Source: Clostridium sp. AF27-2AA
GTDB lineage: Bacteria; Bacillota; Clostridia; Lachnospirales; Lachnospiraceae
Reading direction: 5' to 3'
DNA: 64,000 bases
NCBI RefSeq assembly: GCF_003478505.1
Contig: NZ_QUFI01000005.1
Coordinates: 50,157 to 114,156, forward strand
Below, one piece after another: positions 43,401 to 52,849 of the stretch. How positions within the stretch are numbered: position 1 is the first letter of the stretch; every line of letters starts with the position of its first letter. The notes beneath the pieces were generated by a model. That model had not been told where the DNA came from. It searched no databases and worked only from the letters and a program-made list of their open reading frames with translations. The position numbers were made by a program, and so were the translations under genes.

Positions 43401-46400
43401 CCGCTTCTGATGGGGGATTACTATGTGAAAGAACTGAGCCGCTCCGAAGGTTACGAGCTTTCGATCGGAAACCGGAAGCACCCGTGGACGAATGCCGGGC
43501 AGGCCCCGGAGGTTTCGGCGGCAGAGTCAGAAGGCGCGGGGTATGCCGTGGTGACAAAGGGCTTGTACGCGGAACAGCAGGTGCAGTCCGGTGCCAGCGG
43601 CGCATACGGGGATCCGGCCTTTCAGGAACTGTTCTTTCAGGTAAACAGTGAAAAAAGCGGTGGTTTTGATCTGGTGTTTTCCGGCATTCCGGCGGGAAGC
43701 CGCCTGTATCGTCTGGATACCACTGTAAAAACGGAAACTGCGTCCGTTGGAACCGGACGTTTTACCGAGGTGGTGGAGACCGATGCATTGGGAAATCCCG
43801 TTTATGCCACGACGGAGTATGATGGACAGTATCCGAAATACGATGCGGGAGGGAATCTGCTTACGCGAAAACGCCCGGTAAACCGGACCGTGATGGACGT
43901 ACCGTGCGCAGCGGTGGCGGAGCTGGACACAGTGCGGTGCGAGGAACTGCTTTTGCGTGCGGAGAGCGGAATGGATGAAGAAGCAGTTCTCACAAAGCTG
44001 AGACAACCATTTACGCGGGATGATCAGGAATTTGTCAAATATAAGCTGGAGCTGATTTTGCGGGCCCATGGAAAAGGAACTCCCAAACAGAATCAGGAGT
44101 CCGGTTCCCGCTACACAACACTGGACCGCCCGGTTTACGATACCGGTTACCGGAGCGGAGCGCAGATCAGCTTTGGTTCGCCGGTTGTCACGCTGCAGAT
44201 TCCACGGACTCAGGAAAACGGGGATGTGGTAACGGCAGGAGAACTGCTGGCGGCAGTACTGGATTATTACCAGGAACACGCTTATCTGTCCTATGGCGGT
44301 GTGGACCGTGTGGAGGAAACAGAGGATGCGTTTGAAGTGTCCATCTATGCAGGACGCAGTGGAAGCCCGGAGTGCTTTTATGTTCCGGAGTCCGGGGAGC
44401 AGAGCGCGGCCTTTTATCTGCGCGTACCGGTGATGCCGGAATCTGGATCTCCGCGTTATACCTATGCTGTCTATACTGAGGAGGATGAAGCAGAAAGCTT
44501 TGGAACGTTTGTTTCCTCTGCGAGTGGTCGGGAAAACCCTGAACAGGAGAAAACTGCAGCATGGGCAAACAGGGAAACTCAGGACGAAGAGGAAACAGTT
44601 GTGTGGTCAGACCGCATGTCTGCGGTTCTGGTACCGGACGCGCAGGCGGAGCCGGATGGCAGCCTTGTGACCCGCTGTATCGCTGAAACGGTCTATTATG
44701 AGCCCGGGGAGATTCCGCTTGATGCGTCCGGAAAACGGATTCCGAAACTTTCTTATATAGAAGAAACGGTTATCGGGGAGACGCAGAAGCATTATGGAAA
44801 CTGGACGGAACTTTCTTCCCGGACCGGGGAAACGGTCTGGCATGTGGAAAGCAGTTATACGGATTTTTATGGACAGACGCACCGGGATGATACCATGCAG
44901 CAGTATGCGTTTAAGCTGGTGCTTCCCGGCGCGGAGCAGACGGTGCTGACGGAAGAAGATCTGCCATATCTCACCGGAACCTGGGCACCTGGAGATACCA
45001 TGGGAACGGCCGCCTATTATCAGAGCGTAAAAAGGGCCGGAGTCCGGGCTTATCTAAATCAGGAGGCAGGAATTGGCGGAGAAAACAGCTTTGTGAAGCG
45101 GATCAGCCTGGTTTATCCCGGGCAGAATGCGGTCTGGCAGGATGGAGAAGGGCGTCCGGGCAGCGGTACTTCGACAGAACCTCTGGCGTTGGAAGAGCGC
45201 GGCATCCGCCAGCGGGTCCGGGTCAGCAAAACGATAGAGAAAACCTCCTATCGCAATACTAGCTCTTACGCGGATGTGCACAAAGACTGGTGGACAGACC
45301 GCTATGATCAGGCAGAAGCGGTGGACAATTTTCGCTTTAAAGCGTACCTGAAATCCAATCTGCAGAATTTGTTTCGGGACGAAAACGGAACCGTGATCTG
45401 GCAGGACAGAAAGGGAACCGAGCGTACCTTTGCGGAGCAGGAGCAGGCCAATGCCCTGTTCCCGGAAAAAGTAAACCGGATTTATACCCGGGTACGCCAC
45501 CGCACAGAGCCGCTATACAAGGATCCCCTGGATGCCGCGGTTTACAACGAACGGCTGTATGCTTACCAGGACGGAAAGATTCAGGCGCGGCCATCGCCGG
45601 GTTATACGGCGCTTTTGGAGACGGAGAAAGTCCTGATGGAGGACGGTGAAGAAATCCGCACCGTGAAACACCTGAATTACGAAAAATTTTTTGATGCCGT
45701 AGAGACCGCGAATCACGACAAATGGGATGAAGCGGCTCCCACCTGGACCAGCTGGCGCCCGGTAGGAAATATGGTAAACCGGAGTGAAGCCACTATCTGG
45801 AATACCGGAGTGTCTGACTGTGTGCGCCAGTTTGCCATCACCTGGTATCTGGATGATGAAATCGCGAAGCTGACAGAGGCGTCCGGGACACAGGCAGAGC
45901 AGCCGGAAATGCGGACAGAATCATCCGGGGCGCAGGTAGCAGCAGCTTCCGGGTACGTGGCAAAGCAGGGCAGTACATCATTTTCGGATGAGATTCTGGA
46001 TCAGGGGCTGAAAAATGCCATTCAAAAAGCGCAAAACTACCTGAAACCGTTTTTCGCCTATGATCTGGACGGACTTTACGCCATTGCCTGGGATGAGGAA
46101 ACGGGCGGCGGGGCAGACCGGGACCGGGCCACGCTGTCTGTGGATATACCCAATCAGGCTGGGGGCGGAGAAGCAATCATGGAATATTACGGCATATCTG
46201 CCATGCTTCCTTATGGGACTTATGTGGTTGTGGAGCAGCAGCCAAAGTATGCCAGCCTGGAAGATTTTAAGAACCGGCATTATGAGACAGACAAACCAAA
46301 GGAGATCGAACTGCCAGCAGTGTATTCCGATGAAGCAGGGGCGCAGGCATCTCCAGGAATGTTGGATTCATTTTACTGTTATAAGGCGTCCGACACGGCA

Positions 46401-49400
46401 GCAGAACTGGAAAAGCGGTATCAGATCCGTTTCCTGGAAGAATCCCATGTGATCCAGGCACACAGTGACCGTGGGGATTTCGAAATTTACAAATATGGAA
46501 TGGAGACAGACCGGATCCGGAATGGAGCGGTGGAGCGTCCGGAGGCAGGAGATTATATTTCCCTGACCCAGTCCGAGTTTTGTCCGCGCCAGAATTACTA
46601 TAACGCGCAGGATGACCGTACGGCAGGAATCGTGCCGTATTATCTGAGCGAAGGGCAGAGCGGGCGGGAGAGTGTGTCGAAGGTGTACCGCTATAGCTCG
46701 GTATCAGAGCAGGCGCAGATTGCGGATGATGTGTGTTATCCCGGCGGCCGCGGTACAGAGGACAATGTACCAGGGGTCTGGTACCAGGATGGTGTGGCGG
46801 CCATGCAGGGCTCACAGATGGCCTATGATGGCCATTATGCCCCGATGCTGGTGCCGTATTCTGTAGTCCGGGAGCCGGAAAGTGGCCCGGACAGTCTTGG
46901 CTATGCCAACGTCCGCTTCCGCAACCGGCTTTACACCGCAAGACTCCGACTGGAAAAACTGGATTCAGAAACCCATGAAAATATCCTGCATGACGGAGCC
47001 GTGTTCTGCATTTACGCGGCAAAGCGGGATGATACAAAGGACGGAGAAGGAAAAGTCCTCTTTTATGAAGAAGATACACAGATCGCTGGCTCAGAGGAAT
47101 TTCTGACGGCTATGGGCGCGTTGGATATCCGGCCGGTACTCCGGGGCCGGAGCTTCCGGAGCCGTCTGATCGAAGTGCCGGAAAAAAGAAAGCGGAGCGC
47201 CACAGGTACCAGGGGTATCACAGATGGACTGGAAGCCACAGAACTCTGTACTGGTGTTGTTCCGGCAGGAACCCCGGTGTGTGAGGAATCGGAGCAGATT
47301 CTCCTGGGGGACCGGTCTGGCCTGCAGACAGGAGTCATGAAGGCTTTTGTGACCGTGCGGGACGGACTGGTAAGCAGACCCGGAAACCATTCAGAAAATG
47401 ACCGTGGAGACAGTCAGGAAAATGGTTCTGAAAATGAGCCGGGCAGTGGGATGGAGTACCAGCTGCAGACAGTTGGATATCTGAATACACCCCAGCCGCT
47501 CTCAGCGGGAACCTACGTCCTGTGCGAGACCAGGCCTCCAGTGGGATATGCCCGCTCAAAACCGGTAGCGCTGGAAATTTATTCGGACCAGGTGACCTAT
47601 TATCAGAACGGAACACCGGACAGCAGAGTCCTTGCGGCGATCTATGAGGATCCGGCAGATGAGCAGACGACTTATGGCACAAAGCCGCAAGATCAGAGCC
47701 ATACGGCCCGGGTTTATCTGGAAAATGAACCGATCCGCCTGCAGGTGGAGAAGCTGGAGGCACAGCCGGAAAAGGAGCCTGCACAAAAAGCCGCCGCAGA
47801 GTATGCGGCAGGTGCCACTATGACGCTCTTTGACGCCATTGCCCTGACTCCGTCGGGCGATTCCCAGGATTTTGCGTATGAGGGACTGGTAATTGAGCGG
47901 AATGACGCAGGACATATTGACCGTATGTATGTAAAGGAAGGATACGGAGGAGAAAAGACAGAATTTCTCCCGGAACGGGACGAAGACGGGCACCTTTATA
48001 CGGCATCCTGGCCGGCCGGCGTGGACCATTATGGTGAAATCGTCCATGCGGAAGGAAATGTCTGGAATTCCGTTACCGTCATGCGGCCGGACACGGATAT
48101 CCTGTATTACGACCTGAGCGATCTGGTATTGGAAATTACGCCGGAGACAGATGGAAAAGACGGGCGTTATCAGGCCTTTGCCTGGAAAGGTGCCTTGAAA
48201 TTTCTGGAATTTACAGGTGGTGACCTGACAAAACTGGCATACGATGCAAAAGATAAGATATTGACCGTGGACGCAGGAACCCATGTGTATCATCTGGGCC
48301 GGGACGGCGCGCGGGACGCTCTGGTAGATCCGTACACGGGCATGGCGTATGTCGTGCGGGATTTTGACGGAACCAATGGAAGCTGGGATCAGCTCCGGGG
48401 CCGGGATGGAACCGGCGCAGGAAAAAAACAGGTGCTTGTGTGGCCGGTCAATATTCGCCGGGACAGCTACGGTAATATCATTGCCCGGGACAAGATTACC
48501 ACATTCCGCGCTGCGCTTGCCGGAAATGGAGAGGAGGCTTATCTGACCGGAAGCTGGAGGTCCGAAGCGGGAGAGGAAAGCCACAGGGAATCCACGCTTT
48601 CCCGGAATGCTCAGAGGCAGAATCTGAATGATGAGGTTCTCCTGGATGACAATAACGGAAGCTTTGAAAAGAGCATGGATCCGGTATATGACCGGCACGG
48701 ACTGGTGACTTATTATCAGCAGAGCATGGAAACTTATGATAAGGCAGCAGAACTCTATGACCGAAACGGAGATTTTGTCCGTTCACAGCATTCAGATAAT
48801 CTGGAAGCGTACAATCATGCCGCTTACGCGGTACAGGAGCACGAGATGCAGGTCGATGAAAACCAGGCGCTTTTACACCGGAACGGAGAAGCTTATGTAA
48901 TGGAAAACACCTGGACGACATCGGAGCAGTACCCCAATGATCCGTTCACATCCGTCGTAAAGGAGGGAAGCGCTGATATTCTGGAGCGGGTTGCCGCCGG
49001 GACATATATTATGGAGGAGCTTGAGGCACCAGAAGGATTTGCAAAGGCGCTTCCGATGGGAATCTCTGTGGAAGAAACGGCCAGGATCCAGACAGTGACC
49101 ATGGTCGATGAGCCGACAAAAACAGAATTTTCCAAAATTGACGGAGGTTCGGACGCATACGGGGATGCGGAAGGCAGCCTGACCACATCCGGGGAAAACT
49201 CGGCATTTGATTGTGGATATGTAAAAGGCGCGGTGCTTGGACTGTGGAAAACGGAGGGAGAATTCGCGGGAAAGAATGTGCGGAAAACGCAGAAAGGACA
49301 AGACACTGCAACATGCCAGCAGGAAGAAAATGCTGACTGGTATATGAAATGGACCACGGATGAAACTCCGCATGGGATTACACATCTTCCAGTTGGAAGC

Positions 49401-51341
49401 TATCTCTGGAAAGAAATTCAGGTTCCTTCCGGCTTTGTTTCCCACGATTCGGTAGCGGTCAGGGTAACTGACCGGCCGGAGCTGCAGAAATTTGAGATGA
49501 AGGAAGAACATACCCGGGTAGAGGTGGAAAAATACTGCCTGGAAAATGGAAAGGACAGCGCGGATGGGGAGGTGCCGGTGGCAGGAGCTGGTTTTACGCT
49601 GTATCCGGCAAAGCTGGACGCGGCGGGGAAGGTATGCCGGGACGAGGATGGACAGCTGCTTTATGTGGAAGACTCACCTGTGACGCACTGGATAACCGAT
49701 GACGGTACCACGTACCGGGAATTCCCAACCGCTTTTGAAACCATGTATCTGGAACATGGCGCGAAGCCGGGAAGCAGCGTTGCCTGGGATGATGGAGTGG
49801 ATCTGCGCCGGGCCGAATATGTGTCAGAACGGCAGAAAGAACTTCTGCGCCCGCAGGATCCGAAGCAGACGGTCTATACATACCGGACAGAGAGCGGTGC
49901 CTGCATCCGCATCGGAGTGACGAAGGAGCAGGATCCGCTGTCCGATCATCTTTACCGTTTCGAGTATCAGTTTGAGTGGCAGCAGCTTCCGGAGATCAAT
50001 GCCTATGCCTGCACTTACCTGACTCTGGAAAATCACCAGCGGTTTGACTATCTGCCGGCAGAAAGCAGCTATGTACTGGTGGAAACGGAAGTGCCACCGG
50101 GGTTTGTCCGCGGGGAAGCAGTTCTGGTTACAGTGAAGGACACCGGGACAGTCCAGCTGTACCGGATCGAAAATGAGGAAGGAACGCTGCTCATCTCCAA
50201 AGTTTATGAAAACGGAAGCAAAGAACTGGCGGGGGCAAGACTGGCGCTTTACCGGGCAGATGAAGAAGGAGGGCTGACCAGAAGCAGCCGTTATCTGTTT
50301 GACTCCTGGGTGAGCGGCAGCGATGGCCGCTATACAGAGCTGGATGCCATCAATCACAGAATTCCACAGGGGTATGCAGAGGGAGATTTAAAGCCGCACC
50401 GGATCCGGCGTCTGCCGGATGGGACCTACTGGCTTGCGGAACAGGAAAGCCCGGCTTATTACACAACGTTTCAGCCGGTACAGATTGTTTATGAGTGGCA
50501 GCCGGAAATCCGGATTGTGCGCGTGAATGACCGGCCGGTGACAGGAAGACTGATACTGAAAAAGACTGATTCCGCAGGCGGTCCACTGGAGGGCGCGGTG
50601 TTTGAACTGAGGGCATATCCGGAAGCGGAGAGAAGCTGGGCGGCAGAAATTCTGTCCGGAAAAATTCCGGGAAGAACGGATATGCGGCAGCCTGTTTATT
50701 CTATGCGGCTGACGGCACCTGTAGAGAAAACGAATCTGCCTGTGGGGGCGGTGCTGGAGAATGGTACGATCCGTCCCTTCTGGTATGAACTGCGTGAGGT
50801 GGAAGCACCACCCGGTTACGAATTAAATCCAGAGGTGTTCTGCTGGCAGTTCGCGCCGGATACCGGCGTGGCATCCTATCCGTGGAACGGGCAGACACAG
50901 TATCAGATTATCGTGATAGACCGCAAAGCCCCGGAGCCGGAACCGCCCGGACCAGACACTCCCGAACCGGAGAAACCAGAGCCTGACACGCCGGAACCAA
51001 AGCCCCCGGAACCGCAAAAAACGGAAGAGCCACCGAAAACACCCAGTGACTTCGGGCATGAAAATCCAAAAACACCGCAGCCGGAAATTCAGCCGGTGTT
51101 CCGCATCGGGAAAATTCTTGCCTGGTATCAGCCTTCTTCGCCGGACGGCACAGGCTGGCTGTATCTGGGTCCGGATGGACGCTGGCGGCTCCGCCTTCCA
51201 AAGATGGGAGATGTGCGGCATACTCAGCTTTTATCGGGTCTGTTTCTTTTATCGGCAGCAGGACTGGGGCTGGCCGGATCCGGTACAAAACGCTGTGGCA
51301 GTCTCATAGGATGGCACGGAAAAAAGAAACGGAAAAAATAA
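40473..51341 (+). CDS. Giant Cna_B/SpaA adhesin, sortase-anchored (3622 residues)
   Basis: A 3622-residue exported protein in one uninterrupted frame. Signal peptide about 1-43, basic then hydrophobic. Cna_B/SpaA-like domains can be picked out by their lead strand and GA-F-LY turn at roughly 367, 835, 2156, 2419, 2881, 3012, 3235 and 3356; large beta-rich and acidic regions lie between them. The lysine in each lead strand (for example RLRKYD, HINKRD, RLEKLD, LLISKV, LILKKTD) is the usual isopeptide donor. A Pro/Glu repeat spans the wall (PEPPGPDTPEPEKPEPDTPEP), followed by LPKMGD at 3575-3580, a hydrophobic helix and a basic tail (KKKRKK), the sortase signal. No sortase gene lies in the window. 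Binding target unknown. Confidence 0.9.
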   Translation: MGKRVERKKKSVTRAAAFLLAVILFSGRLLPIIPLLPWKAEAARQGDTMTAYGAGFHHYCIDGTGANRALIDGDEYTYILPSETLTREEMALVFWGMLTLQASFGNVPQVNAVVRNINEGAAAQGVPAISSLVTEADLKLLIHSSAVREKYAWLKAVLAQEETYLRLAGLLGGTGGGGKTGIPAALQGHTQTGNPAALTPVLGAERSGEYVLNFDPSGADAEFIRNVPLKYSSTGAEGSFTTQLPSGWVCQKTDSQIRLTSMGSSGSLYLMFDVRGTRYASGGGTFSSPEEVYEQCLQIWRCSRCCGTHRQMYNGAAPLSAHQRLAFVEVNAPELCYYAGTGGGQTTPEEGGVAFRIYRHEEDWTSTYNVRLRKYDHETGKALEDAVFSLYERFDDKDQIDTGRDGAAHLYAGGAPYKSFHKDSPVLWEDFRFVSPMMTDGAGEAEKTVEHGYHYDKTFCDGHPAPVFVPVPEEEEDEETGEIENQAEIDAAKEENRRLASIWLNTFASCASWASENFSGVHFHWLMPEVDQGEISRIASSGGEEGETPSGGTTASADGARAYADSGCRADAGETYDRFIALKYSYAIAEDTAREGYTLHGNHSDDLSIEVITTDASENGANASFAGIYSYEIRVNDGAAAEAARTVRKARTQAEAGWLSAELGQVESETTESEAPQRRKERRSFWQKIFPVFFLEETEEEALINDRKPESNGTVGGAEASASNAETATASNSAAFDFQETEASDEAEEVSMQWILKLQFPRHETAGEAVHRSVSRAARSGGSSGDLFADAYNRGLNAANSGAGVNPGPSDHYSHCNGGDGEDDWWRIYDHRTEGEIHINKRDLDLKAGDNEAYDSYGDAQGDAVLEGAVYGLFAAEDLVHPDGKTGVVYQKNDLVAVASTDKNGDGSFLACTEAPGRTYCYENGRIENRPGGWNQAAPSNLYDRSQSFDDYTEDGRYQRSYPDYRTANGNCWIGRPLLMGDYYVKELSRSEGYELSIGNRKHPWTNAGQAPEVSAAESEGAGYAVVTKGLYAEQQVQSGASGAYGDPAFQELFFQVNSEKSGGFDLVFSGIPAGSRLYRLDTTVKTETASVGTGRFTEVVETDALGNPVYATTEYDGQYPKYDAGGNLLTRKRPVNRTVMDVPCAAVAELDTVRCEELLLRAESGMDEEAVLTKLRQPFTRDDQEFVKYKLELILRAHGKGTPKQNQESGSRYTTLDRPVYDTGYRSGAQISFGSPVVTLQIPRTQENGDVVTAGELLAAVLDYYQEHAYLSYGGVDRVEETEDAFEVSIYAGRSGSPECFYVPESGEQSAAFYLRVPVMPESGSPRYTYAVYTEEDEAESFGTFVSSASGRENPEQEKTAAWANRETQDEEETVVWSDRMSAVLVPDAQAEPDGSLVTRCIAETVYYEPGEIPLDASGKRIPKLSYIEETVIGETQKHYGNWTELSSRTGETVWHVESSYTDFYGQTHRDDTMQQYAFKLVLPGAEQTVLTEEDLPYLTGTWAPGDTMGTAAYYQSVKRAGVRAYLNQEAGIGGENSFVKRISLVYPGQNAVWQDGEGRPGSGTSTEPLALEERGIRQRVRVSKTIEKTSYRNTSSYADVHKDWWTDRYDQAEAVDNFRFKAYLKSNLQNLFRDENGTVIWQDRKGTERTFAEQEQANALFPEKVNRIYTRVRHRTEPLYKDPLDAAVYNERLYAYQDGKIQARPSPGYTALLETEKVLMEDGEEIRTVKHLNYEKFFDAVETANHDKWDEAAPTWTSWRPVGNMVNRSEATIWNTGVSDCVRQFAITWYLDDEIAKLTEASGTQAEQPEMRTESSGAQVAAASGYVAKQGSTSFSDEILDQGLKNAIQKAQNYLKPFFAYDLDGLYAIAWDEETGGGADRDRATLSVDIPNQAGGGEAIMEYYGISAMLPYGTYVVVEQQPKYASLEDFKNRHYETDKPKEIELPAVYSDEAGAQASPGMLDSFYCYKASDTAAELEKRYQIRFLEESHVIQAHSDRGDFEIYKYGMETDRIRNGAVERPEAGDYISLTQSEFCPRQNYYNAQDDRTAGIVPYYLSEGQSGRESVSKVYRYSSVSEQAQIADDVCYPGGRGTEDNVPGVWYQDGVAAMQGSQMAYDGHYAPMLVPYSVVREPESGPDSLGYANVRFRNRLYTARLRLEKLDSETHENILHDGAVFCIYAAKRDDTKDGEGKVLFYEEDTQIAGSEEFLTAMGALDIRPVLRGRSFRSRLIEVPEKRKRSATGTRGITDGLEATELCTGVVPAGTPVCEESEQILLGDRSGLQTGVMKAFVTVRDGLVSRPGNHSENDRGDSQENGSENEPGSGMEYQLQTVGYLNTPQPLSAGTYVLCETRPPVGYARSKPVALEIYSDQVTYYQNGTPDSRVLAAIYEDPADEQTTYGTKPQDQSHTARVYLENEPIRLQVEKLEAQPEKEPAQKAAAEYAAGATMTLFDAIALTPSGDSQDFAYEGLVIERNDAGHIDRMYVKEGYGGEKTEFLPERDEDGHLYTASWPAGVDHYGEIVHAEGNVWNSVTVMRPDTDILYYDLSDLVLEITPETDGKDGRYQAFAWKGALKFLEFTGGDLTKLAYDAKDKILTVDAGTHVYHLGRDGARDALVDPYTGMAYVVRDFDGTNGSWDQLRGRDGTGAGKKQVLVWPVNIRRDSYGNIIARDKITTFRAALAGNGEEAYLTGSWRSEAGEESHRESTLSRNAQRQNLNDEVLLDDNNGSFEKSMDPVYDRHGLVTYYQQSMETYDKAAELYDRNGDFVRSQHSDNLEAYNHAAYAVQEHEMQVDENQALLHRNGEAYVMENTWTTSEQYPNDPFTSVVKEGSADILERVAAGTYIMEELEAPEGFAKALPMGISVEETARIQTVTMVDEPTKTEFSKIDGGSDAYGDAEGSLTTSGENSAFDCGYVKGAVLGLWKTEGEFAGKNVRKTQKGQDTATCQQEENADWYMKWTTDETPHGITHLPVGSYLWKEIQVPSGFVSHDSVAVRVTDRPELQKFEMKEEHTRVEVEKYCLENGKDSADGEVPVAGAGFTLYPAKLDAAGKVCRDEDGQLLYVEDSPVTHWITDDGTTYREFPTAFETMYLEHGAKPGSSVAWDDGVDLRRAEYVSERQKELLRPQDPKQTVYTYRTESGACIRIGVTKEQDPLSDHLYRFEYQFEWQQLPEINAYACTYLTLENHQRFDYLPAESSYVLVETEVPPGFVRGEAVLVTVKDTGTVQLYRIENEEGTLLISKVYENGSKELAGARLALYRADEEGGLTRSSRYLFDSWVSGSDGRYTELDAINHRIPQGYAEGDLKPHRIRRLPDGTYWLAEQESPAYYTTFQPVQIVYEWQPEIRIVRVNDRPVTGRLILKKTDSAGGPLEGAVFELRAYPEAERSWAAEILSGKIPGRTDMRQPVYSMRLTAPVEKTNLPVGAVLENGTIRPFWYELREVEAPPGYELNPEVFCWQFAPDTGVASYPWNGQTQYQIIVIDRKAPEPEPPGPDTPEPEKPEPDTPEPKPPEPQKTEEPPKTPSDFGHENPKTPQPEIQPVFRIGKILAWYQPSSPDGTGWLYLGPDGRWRLRLPKMGDVRHTQLLSGLFLLSAAGLGLAGSGTKRCGSLIGWHGKKKRKK

Positions 51342-51342
51342 G

Positions 51343-51391
51343 AAAATCAAAGGGCGAAAAGGTTTGGCAGTCCTTTTCGCCCTTTGATTTT
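51343..51391 (+). terminator. Terminator of the surface-protein operon
   Basis: A 20-bp stem (51343-51362 with 51372-51391) with a 9-nt loop. The T residues belong to the stem's descending arm (GATTTT). Confidence 0.85.
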
Positions 51392-51435
51392 GGGAATGGT
51401 AGGTATACAAAATAAAAGAAAATGTTTTAGGGGGG

Positions 51436-51458
51436 CCGGGCAGTTTCGGGCTGCCCGG
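51436..51458 (+). other. GC-rich hairpin between adhesin and mreB
   Basis: CCGGGCAG (51436-51443) pairs with CTGCCCGG (51451-51458); no T run follows. The 420-bp gap from 51342 to 51761 otherwise holds the adhesin terminator, A/T-rich sequence and the mreB promoter. Confidence 0.5.
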
Positions 51459-51616
51459 TATGAGTATGAAAAAGCTTTGTAATTTCAAGTATGCACTTGA
51501 AACAAAGGTTCCATTACCCTTTCGGATAATGTACTTAAAGTATAAAAAAGAATTGTGACTAAACTGTGTCGCCATCATAAAAAAAATATAAACATAATAA
51601 AAAATAAAAAAACCCT

Positions 51617-51645
51617 TTCAAAAACCTCCTGGATTGTATATAATA
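51617..51645 (+). promoter_or_regulatory. Promoter of mreB
   Basis: TATAAT (51640-51645), with a weak -35 TTTCAA (51617-51622) 17 bp upstream. The leader to mreB is about 110 nt. Confidence 0.5.
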
Positions 51646-51761
51646 AGAGAGATTAGAACGAAAAATGCGCTCTCTGCGCATATTCATGGATAGAAGTGGG
51701 AAACAAGGTAACTGCGAAGATACAAAGCAGTTAGGAAACGAGAAACATCAGGAGGAAATTT

Positions 51762-52769
51762 ATGTTAGTATCCAACGATATCGGAATCGATTTAGGTACG
51801 GCGAGCATTTTGGTGTATATCAAAGGCAAAGGCGTTGTGCTCAAAGAGCCTTCCGTAGTAGCAATTGACCGTGATTCCAACAAGATCATGGCCATCGGCG
51901 AGGAAGCGCGTCTGATGATCGGAAGAACCCCGGGCAATATCATCGCGGTAAGACCGCTGCGCCAGGGCGTTATTTCCGATTATACCGTTACCGAGAAGAT
52001 GTTAAAATATTTCATCAATAAAGCAGTCGGCAAGAGAACCCTGCGTAAGCCGCGTATCGCAGTCTGCATCCCGAGCGGAGCTACTGAGGTTGAGAAGAAG
52101 GCAGTTGAGGACGCTACCTATCAGGCGGGCGCGCGCGAGGTCTCCATCATTGAGGAGCCGGTAGCAGCAGCCATCGGTGCCGGAATCGACATCTCCAAGG
52201 CATGCGGAAACATGATCGTAGATATCGGAGGCGGTACTGCGGATATCGCAGTCATCTCCCTGGGCGGAACCGTAGTAAGCACCTCCATCAAGATTGCGGG
52301 TGATGATTTTGATGAGGCGCTGGTCCGCTATATGAGAAAGAAGCACAACCTGCTGATCGGTGAGAGAACCGCAGAGGAAATCAAGATCAACATCGGTACC
52401 GCATACCGCAGACCGGAAGTACTGACCATGGAAGTACGTGGCCGTAACCTGGTAACCGGACTCCCGAAGACCATCGTGGTTACTTCCGAGGAGACTCTGG
52501 AGGCACTGCGTGAGCCGGCTATGCAGATCGTAGACGCTGTTCACAACGTCCTGGAGAGAACTCCTCCGGAACTGGCAGCAGATATCTTTGACCGCGGCAT
52601 CGTAATGACAGGCGGTGGTTCCCTGTTAAACGGTCTCGACCAGCTGATCGAGGAGAAAACCGGCATTACCACCATGGTAGCGGAAGATCCGCTGACTGCA
52701 GTGGCAATCGGAACCGGTAAGTTCATCGAGTTCCAGCATGGAGACAAAAAAGAGCAGGAATTCAACTAA
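51762..52769 (+). CDS. mreB: MreB-family rod-shape actin homologue
   Basis: Bacterial actin that directs lateral wall synthesis from filaments under the membrane. The 335-residue protein has the actin-fold blocks: phosphate 1 GIDLGTASILVYIKGKGVVLKEPSVVAI, connect and phosphate 2 MIVDIGGGTADIAVISLGGTV, and adenosine motif GIVMTGGGSLLNGLDQLI. Start at ATG 51762 after AGGAGG. It is not followed by mreC and mreD, so it may be an Mbl- or MreBH-type paralogue; the symbol is used in the broad sense. recD2 begins 80 bp downstream behind a hairpin. Confidence 0.92.
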   Translation: MLVSNDIGIDLGTASILVYIKGKGVVLKEPSVVAIDRDSNKIMAIGEEARLMIGRTPGNIIAVRPLRQGVISDYTVTEKMLKYFINKAVGKRTLRKPRIAVCIPSGATEVEKKAVEDATYQAGAREVSIIEEPVAAAIGAGIDISKACGNMIVDIGGGTADIAVISLGGTVVSTSIKIAGDDFDEALVRYMRKKHNLLIGERTAEEIKINIGTAYRRPEVLTMEVRGRNLVTGLPKTIVVTSEETLEALREPAMQIVDAVHNVLERTPPELAADIFDRGIVMTGGGSLLNGLDQLIEEKTGITTMVAEDPLTAVAIGTGKFIEFQHGDKKEQEFN

Positions 52770-52792
52770 GAAAGAAGACAAACGGGCAACTG

Positions 52793-52834
52793 AAAGGGTC
52801 TCGTGTCCATCGCGGACGCGGGGCCTTTCTTTTC
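52793..52834 (+). terminator. Probable terminator between mreB and recD2
   Basis: AAAGG-GTCTCGTGTCC can pair with GGACGCGGGGCCTTT, with one bulged G and several G-T pairs, followed by CTTTTC. The T tract is imperfect, so read-through into recD2 is possible. Confidence 0.55.
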
Positions 52835-52849
52835 GCAGGAGATACAAAC

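Noticed and set aside
35900..51391. Insertion sequences or integrase at the edges of the surface island
   Set aside because: No transposase, integrase, tRNA-linked repeat or direct repeat was found at either edge, so horizontal transfer is not supported by the sequence.
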